DNA from: Diorhabda sublineata
Lineage: Eukaryota; Arthropoda; Insecta; Coleoptera; Chrysomelidae
Assembly (NCBI RefSeq): GCF_026230105.1
Contig: NC_079476.1
Coordinates: 28,386,559 to 28,450,558, forward strand
Direction: 5' to 3'
Length of the DNA: 64,000 nt
Below the pieces are notes generated by a model, which was given only the letters and a program-made list of their open reading frames with translations, ran no database searches and was not told where the DNA came from. This document shows, piece by piece, positions 57,468-64,000 of the stretch (positions are counted from its first letter, which is position 1; each line of letters opens with the position of its first letter). Both the position numbers and the translations under genes were made by a program.

Positions 57468-57533
<66 letters not shown>

Positions 57534-58549
57534 TTCTTTGATTTTTTATTTCTTAGACCTTTTGATATGTTTATGTTTCTAAATGTTCTTGATTTTAGGT
57601 CTCTTCTGTTTTAAAATTAGTTTTTTAATAAGTATTATTAAGTATGTACCCCTCGTAGTTCGTTATAATACTCGTGATTATTGGATATGTATGTAATAAG
57701 TGTCTTGCAATGGTGCACAAACATACTTTTACTTTCAATTCAAATAAATAAATTACTTTCTCAATTCATTTATCATCGAAAGCAAAAGTGGCCATGGTCA
57801 CTGGATCAGTAGGTTAAATTTAAATTTATGAAAAAATAACCAAATCGCACCAAATCGGGTAACGGTGGACGCGACTTGCTCTCGTTTTTTTTTTGTATGG
57901 TGGTCTGTCCTACTTTTGCTTGCAACTTGTTCGACTCCGATGATTCGCATTCTACGGCGTATTAAGGAAACCTGCTCCGACCACTCCTGTTCTTATTTCG
58001 TTCATACGTTAATTATAGAGTTTTTTTAATTTACTATTTTTACAGAAAACTGGCTGGAGTATGTGAAATAGTTTACAAATCAGGTGTATCGAAAATTATA
58101 CTATTTCACGGTCTATTAAAAATATAATAAATAATATTTGGTTTAATTTGTTTCATACGCGAGTAGTTGATAGTGATATATTTTTATCTAATTTTACTGT
58201 TCCAGATTAAATATCATCCATTTTTGTCGTACGTTACATTTTAAATTTTAACAGAATAAAAATATCACTTCAAGTTTAATACTCAAAAATAGTAACATAC
58301 GAGGGCGGTTTTACATTACTTTCACTATGTCAATACTCTTGTTGGTTTTCGAAATCTTCTTAAATAATTTAGAAGTTTTCATATAATCAGTTCAGAAGCA
58401 ATGTACGAGAGCGGAGTGACGAAATGGTAGCTTTTAAATACTTTCGCTACGGGCGATAGTAACCTTTCTGATATTTTACATAAATCTGACAGTTAGACCA
58501 GTTCCAATTCTCAAATAAAATACCTGTTTTCTTTATTGGGGCAATTTGG
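56531..58549. other. AT-rich interval with a TA microsatellite
   Basis: No gene is recognised. A mariner-like phrase TACGAGGGCGGTTTTACATT at 58307 may be a single transposon end, without partner. The 60-codon frame 57432-57614 is the microsatellite in translation. Confidence 0.4.
57474..57530. repeat. (TA)n microsatellite, about 28 units
   Basis: An almost pure AT/TA run of about 57 bases. The immediate left flank (57432-57473) resembles the arm of the hairpin at 50487. Confidence 0.95.
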
Positions 58550-59080
58550 AGAAATTAGAATTTCTAGTCGCTCGCCAGGTTGGGATCAGCGAATCCACCA
58601 ATGGACCAATGTAGCTAAAAGTGTTGCTATTAGATACATATCCCAATAGTCTGTGCGGAGGCACCAATATATGAGTCTTCAACCTCTATTACCAATCAAC
58701 TGCTTCATTTACCAAGGCGAAAAATTTGACTGGCTACTCACCTGTGGCCTTTTAACCTAATACGGTCTTTAGAGACCTCATCGCTATACCATAGGCATGA
58801 AGGAATGCCGCTGGGGCATCGAGGAGGAAGAATCTACAAACCACTCATTGTTAAGTGCCCAGAACTTACATATGTAAGTTTTCCTACTGACGCTAAGAAA
58901 TCTAAAACCAAGTGCCTCATCATCTTTTCTTTCGTAGTTTTAAAACGAGGGAAGGTTACATAAATATTATTCTGGAAGAGCTTCGTTCCATGGAAAGATT
59001 TGGGGCCACGAATGATGCTAAACGTCCGGGACAATCGTAGAATAGACGTTGTTGATGTTAATGACACAACCCACACAAGT
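58550..59080 (+). mobile_element. Jockey-like LINE, terminal zinc-binding fragment
   Basis: Plus-strand pieces recall the last part of Jockey-type ORF2: 'IHQWTNVAK' near 58588-58615, 'LTGYSPVAF' near 58728-58755, and 'ECRWGIEEEESTNHSL' near 58803-58850, where C, two acidic runs and H follow the 'CRxCxxEEETxxHxLxxC' pattern. Another frame continues 'KCPELTYVSFPTDAKKSKTK'. The match is fragmentary and depends on frame changes, so assignment is moderate. The minus frame 58834-59076 is a shadow. Confidence 0.45.
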
Positions 59081-60960
59081 TGAGCAGTATATTTTTGTTA
59101 TGCGCCAAATATTTTTAAATGTGAATCTAATATTTTTCCATTTAGTATATAATTTCTTAAAGAATGCTTATGTTTTTGGTTTGAAACAGGGCGAGTTTTT
59201 TAAAAATTTAAAACGAATTTCTAACCTGGTGACTATTTTTTGGTAATCTCGATTATTTTTATTGGAATCTAGCAGCGTCAATATTATTATTTTGTTATTA
59301 CTCTGTTTCAATAATTCAATTTTTGGTGTACCATTTACTATTTTAAAAATTGGGATTATTATGATAAGAATCAATACCCAAGTGAGTGATTAAGAAAAAT
59401 TTTGAATAAATATTTACTTTTCATCATATTCAACTAAAAATGTTACTGAAAACTCAATCAATATTTTAGTGAAGTAAAAATGTGTGCTGCTCCTAAAAGA
59501 ATTTCGTATTATCCAAATGAAAATCATTAAAAAAATAATTTAGAAGTCTATACAATAAAAGCAGCTTTAAAATGATGACACCCCGTCTAAGAATTCTACC
59601 GGGGTGATTTTGGACTCTAGAGAAAACATGAGTCTGGATTTCTTCAACTCCCTGTGATATTAACAAAAAAAAATATATTGAGTCAATCAATAAGAAATAT
59701 TGAGAGTTTTTGCTATCTTTCGGTTGCTGACAATTATCATTGTTTTTATGTTATCGTTGTTAACAAAGGTGTATGGATAACATGCTTAGGCAAAGTTTTC
59801 ACGACTTTCACTAAATGCTTTGTGTCACTCAAATATTTGCTTCCGCGATGAAGGAAGCCCGCCAAAACACATTTTTAACGACTCCGTAGCCGTAATATCA
59901 TTGGAAACAGAAAAGTTCATAGAAACTCGTTAATTATGTTAACATGCTTTTATTATTTTTACATTATGATTTTATGTTTTTAACTAACTTTTTAAACTAA
60001 AACATACTTCGAGTGATCAGATTAATTTAAACTTTACAGATTTGTCAGAGACTGTCGACAATGCAATAATTCGATCAAAATATCTTATTATTCTGATTAG
60101 TTTCGCCAGGATTCACACGCTATTAAAGTTAGTTATTTTAAAAAGTAGAAAATAAATTATAGTTTAGATAAAATATATTTTTAAAGTACTGTAAAATACG
60201 CATTAATCTAATAAAAAGTGAAAAACATTTATTGGTTTAAGTATAATGTTATTGGAGGGAGGGGTAGTAAATGGGGAAAAGGAGATTGAAGGAAAGGAAA
60301 GACCTACTTAGTGAGTAAGTATAGGAATAGAAATAGAACGACGATTTACCAGTAAAACTAGAGACACGTACGTAAGAGACCCTCCAAGAAACATTACAGT
60401 CCATTTAGCGTAGAGAGCCATTTCGAGCTTTTGGGAAAATGGGGAAAGAAAGTAATAGTGGAATGGGAAGTTCTTCTCAGTGAATAATGTTCAGTAGTCG
60501 AAAAATTTTTTTGGACAGTCATCGGATTGAGTCATACGTTAATATACTCATCAGTAATTTTATTCCTAGGCCAAGAATTTTTTTCCTTTTTAGTTTGATT
60601 ATTGCAAGATCTCAATCATTCGACATTTTACTATCCCTTTTTTGTTTTCATTTTCAGGTACGTATCGTTAAAAAAGTATATAGGTAGCAGATGTATGGAG
60701 TAAGTATAACATTAACTAATTAACTAAAATACGTAAGCATAATTGTAATTGATAACTAAATAACTAACCTTATGAACTTTTGAATGGAAGTTGATGGCTC
60801 CAATTTGATTTGAAATAATTTACACAGTCTTTCTTGTACTTTAATTTTTAAAAGAATAAAGAAACTCATCACTTTTGAAAATATAGACGTAGATATTAAA
60901 TTTCATTACATTTTCAATGTTAAATAATACTTTTCAAGAATCAAGAGTAACCTATTAATA
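59081..60960. other. AT-rich interval, one purine-rich patch
   Basis: 60240-60480 is strongly purine-rich on the plus strand (GGGAGGGGTAGTAAATGGGG and similar) and has no coding sense. No gene or repeat ends found. Confidence 0.45.
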
Positions 60961-60974
60961 ATATCAGAAGCCGC

Positions 60975-61165
60975 TAGATCTATCAGAGAATGCAACGTCT
61001 AAATTCTGTTACTCAGAAAACGAAACCTCTATCCTCATTCTCTCGAAGTATGGGACACTCCAGAGCACTACAGCTGGGAGAGTATGAAATAGAAGACGAA
61101 CATCTCTGGCAGGTAGAACCATCCCACATTCTGAACTTTTTAAGAGGAGTGGGTTAATAAATTAG
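60975..61165 (+). mobile_element. Jockey-like LINE, last residues of ORF2
   Basis: The plus frame reads 'FSRSMGHSRALQLGEYEIED', then 'EHLWQVEPSHILNFLRGVG' and a stop at about 61157. The ending '(I/V)EPSxILxFLRxxG' with the preceding 'LGxYxxxxxxI' is the classical C terminus of many Jockey-superfamily ORF2 proteins. Upstream RNase H sequence is not visible, so only the 3' end was inserted or has survived. Confidence 0.65.
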
Positions 61166-62883
61166 CTGTAAACACTGACCATCAACTGTGTCACACCAAG
61201 AAAAGGGGATCCTTTCGGTCGCGGTGTACATGGCACTCTAATATATACTTACTATGATATGGACCATTTTTCCACTATACCAAGGATTGATATACAATAA
61301 TTATTCTCATGGGGTAGCTTTTTGTTAACGAGCTCAACAACAAATCGGTACTGGTAAATTTTATTTGTTATTATTCGCTTTCTACCTGTGGGGCTATTAT
61401 AAACTAGAATGGAACGATAAATTATCGTTGTGAAAATTAAATAAGTGGCCGAGGTAAAGCATTTGCGCGCACAGTGCTGGAGTGGAAAGTTCATCACTCA
61501 CCTTACCAACTAAGATATCCACCTCTTCTTCCGATCATCAATCTGGAACTGTTTAACATTTTACTTCGGGTAAGGTTTCCTCTTTCGCTCTTTAGGTTCG
61601 CTTTTTCCTATCTATTGCTCCAATTATTATTTAGCCTAGGTCAAGTTTCTTGGTACGGGGAACTTGAATGTATTGGGAAATCAGATTCTAGTGGTACCCT
61701 TCTCTTAATATCTTTTTTTTCTGTTCACCGTTCATCGTTCGCAGTAGAAAAACGTGTGCAGAGTATCTCACACTCGCACTCCATCGTATTGGAAGTATTT
61801 CGGCGAATAACTATTGCCCATAAGGGGCAGGTAGTGCGCAAAATACCATGTCCGGAAGGGAGTTATGTAAGATAATATCCGACTTCGCCTTGGTGCCTCT
61901 CTATCCAAGGTTGTACCAGATGATTCAATCACTTCGTTCAATTCCTTTTTGATCATGCTCCCAAGAATTTTACCATTCATACATCACCATTAAGGGGTTA
62001 GACATCATGTGTTTGGGTTACATACTAACGTGATTTATGATCTTGATTTATTTGAAAATCATTTTCTACTACTACTTCAAAATTTATCACTCAACATTCA
62101 AAAAATGTATAAGCTGTATCTCCAGATCGAGCACCCAATTAATTTTTATCCACTATTGTTGTATAATGTACCCGTTAAACGTCTGCTTGCTCGATCTGCT
62201 TTCTTGATTTAGTTATATTATATTGTTTTGTTAGGAAAACTTATAAGCTTATTATGTAAAAACCTACTAAATATTTTCAATTTATCTCTGTACACATAAA
62301 AAAACTTGAAAAACTAAATTTTCCTAGACCAGATTGGAAACCGAGACCTCCATGGTTTGTGAAACAATTTATAAATTGAAATAGCTTTTGAAACAAATAA
62401 ATTTCACTCAAAACTGTCAAATATTATATATAAAATTATGTTTATATACCAACAAAAATGGATATAGAAACTGAAAGGGGCTTCTTTAACACAAGAAAGA
62501 AATTAGAGAAGCTACTGAAGTTGAAGTTATATCAATTTTATTGCCAAAAAAGTTGAGGAATGTATGTAATATGGCATATGAATATTGAACTGGCGAAGGT
62601 ATTATTAATAACTATAATATTTGTTAAACTAATACATAGATTTTTGGGTTGATTATTATGTACTATGTTTAAATTCTACCGAAAAATATTTAGTAATCGT
62701 GGATAAAGTATAGTATTCTACTCATGTAAAATATATTATTATTCACTCGGTGATTTATGCGGCTCGCTAGCGCTCGTGGCATTGAACTTCAACTTTTGAA
62801 ATATAACCTCGATTATACACTCGTAAATAATATACTATTTTATATTAGACTATTTAAAAAACCAGTAAATTCCATCTTCTCTT
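61166..62883. other. interval with a 133-codon unassigned frame
   Basis: 61474-61875 (+) is open for 133 codons. It has a hydrophobic leucine/phenylalanine-rich middle and a basic, serine-rich end, with no family I recognise. An opposing frame 61980-61768 (70 codons, 'KILGSMIKKELNEVIES') overlaps its end and looks equally protein-like. GC is somewhat raised across 61430-61960. I cannot decide whether either was ever translated. The remainder is AT-rich. Confidence 0.3.
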
Positions 62884-63958
62884 GAGGGACTATGACAGAT
62901 ACTTGAAACATTCATCTTGGTCAAAAAATGGAATTAAATCGCGAACGTTTTCGGGCATTGATTTTCTATAACTTGCGACGTGGATTAAACCAACAATAGT
63001 CTGCCGATCAACTCGCTTTGAATTTTGGTGTTGAAGCACCATCTGGAGCCACCGTATTTTGCAGGTTTTCCGAGTTGAACCGTGGTCGCACTTTGCTACA
63101 GCTTTGTGAAGGTCGTCCAAAATCGGCTGTTGTTGTGTGAGAAAACATCGATGTTATGCATAAATAGATATTACAAGATCGTCACGTGACATACAGATTG
63201 AGGCATACTTGGCATTAGCTCCACTCGCATACATTCAATATTGCTTGAACATTTTGCAGTCAAAAAGATTTGTTCGCGTTGGATACCGCATAATTTGACA
63301 ATCGCGCAAAAAATTGTTGCAAAGAAATGCTTAAAAAATTCAATTGCGGTGCTTCGAAAGGCGTCTATAAGATCATGACAGGCGACGAATCATGGATCCA
63401 TGCATATGAACTCAAAACTAATCATCAACATTCGATTGTATGTTTCTTTCAAGACGAGCCAAATCCAACAAAAGTTGTTCGTGTAACTTTGAATCAAATG
63501 GTTGCCTGTTTTTTTTCAGAATAACTGGACATGTCGCCACCGATCGATTAGAACAACATCAGTTTAAACATCGACTTGATGGATCATCCGCCGAAAAGTC
63601 CTTTTTTTGGCAACCAATTATTTCTTCACATTCCCGCAGATCAAAAATAAATTGCGTGGTTAATGTTTTTCTACACCAGAAATGTATTGAATGTCCATCT
63701 CAAAACTTGAGTAGCAACCTTCGTTTTACAGTGAAATGAATATAAAAAAATTATTTGCACGAAAATCAGGCATACCAATAGCACCTGAAGATGTTTGTTG
63801 ATGCGTTCAAATTACATATTTTGGAGGTACATCAATCACACGCGTGTAAAGATCTTAATGGAGAATAAATAAAATAAAAATAAACAATAAATCCATATCC
63901 AATTATAAATATTTGTTTTCATTTCTCTATCTCAAAACTCAAGTAGCAACCTTCATAG
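62884..63958 (+). mobile_element. mariner family A, longest copy, with extra internal end
   Basis: The leader ACTTGAAACATTCATCTTGG matches 47-753. The transposase begins at ATG 62929 ('MELNRERFRAFIFYNLRRGL', then stop) and continues 'SADQLALNFGVEAPSGATVF' and 'ELNRGRTLLQLCEGRPKSAV'. D1 'MTGDESWIHAYELKT' is at 63375-63420 in the frame 63327-63524. 'FQDEPNPTKVVRVT' and 'ITGHVATDRLEQHQ' follow. A deletion removes D2. Then 'HPPKSPFF' near 63580 is the damaged third block. The true right end is at about 63930-63955 (ACTCAAGTAGCAACC). A second copy of that end is embedded at 63695-63720. The left terminal repeat is missing. Confidence 0.85.
63690..63722 (+). repeat. ectopic mariner family A terminal sequence
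   Basis: ATCTCAAAACTTGAGTAGCAACC (split from its tail TTCGTTTTAC) lies inside the coding region of the copy 62884-63958, about 230 bp before the real right end at 63955. Coding homology resumes after it near 63780 ('APEDVC', from 'TPEEAVDAF'). So a piece of transposon end plus about 60 bp has been inserted. Confidence 0.7.
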
Positions 63959-64000
63959 TTAATATATTCTTAGTAACCTTGATTAAAATTGTCGTCAAAG

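Noticed and set aside
57432..57614. 60-codon frame with repeated isoleucine-tyrosine
   Set aside because: It is the TA microsatellite read in translation.
58307..58330. TACGAGGGCGGTTTTACATT, like a mariner left end
   Set aside because: No inverted partner and no transposase sequence follow, so it cannot be called an element.
61440..61520. Reverse strand GGATATCTTAGTTGGTAAGG resembles a tRNA/SINE A box
   Set aside because: No B box follows at the right distance and no tRNA structure can be drawn.
1..64000. CRISPR array, operons, Shine-Dalgarno sites, rRNA or tRNA genes
   Set aside because: None found. The sequence has eukaryotic repeat content and no regularly spaced direct repeats.

Overview
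This window looks like gene-poor, strongly AT-rich nuclear DNA from an arthropod, most likely an insect. The reasons are the base composition, the absence of operons, rRNA or prokaryotic signals, and the density of decayed transposons of kinds common in insects: several mariner families, a second IS630/Tc1-like transposase group, and RTE-like and Jockey-like non-LTR retrotransposons. I find no intact host gene. The longest credible reading frame is a 152-codon transposase fragment at 55509-55967. All calls come from reading the sequence, so element edges are approximate unless a terminal repeat or target duplication is named.

Layout. 1-14 kb: two opposed internally deleted mariner copies (47-753, 3309-3981), a Jockey-like LINE tail (6826-7415), an irritans-type mariner interrupted by an RTE-like LINE (11037-12485), and a terminal-inverted-repeat element carrying a C2H2 finger frame (13425-14303). 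15-23 kb: an RTE-like LINE in two pieces, two minus-strand mariner remnants, a 16-bp-TIR MITE and a pogo-like end. 25-37 kb: an IS630/Tc1-like transposon with an internal duplication, Jockey reverse transcriptase, LINE tails, and two copies of mariner family B. 37-41.2 kb holds the least ordinary material: a broken PFU domain of the PLAA/Doa1 family, a tiny foldback, a CpG-dense block, a 729-bp element with about 220-bp inverted termini, and a perfect 64-bp inverted repeat. 41.8-51 kb: mariner families C and D, Jockey RNase H, a DDE transposon and a 43-bp perfect hairpin inside a mariner. 53-64 kb: another DDE transposon copy, the best preserved family B mariner, two LINE tails and a third family A mariner.

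Nothing here works together as a pathway. The shared biology is transposon turnover: cut-and-paste elements that lost their catalytic centres by internal deletion, 5'-truncated LINEs, one nested insertion with a readable target duplication, and long fresh inverted repeats that look like template-switch products. I found no convincing new biological system. The observations most worth checking are the two perfect inverted repeats, the long-TIR element, the PFU fragment and the CpG-dense block.
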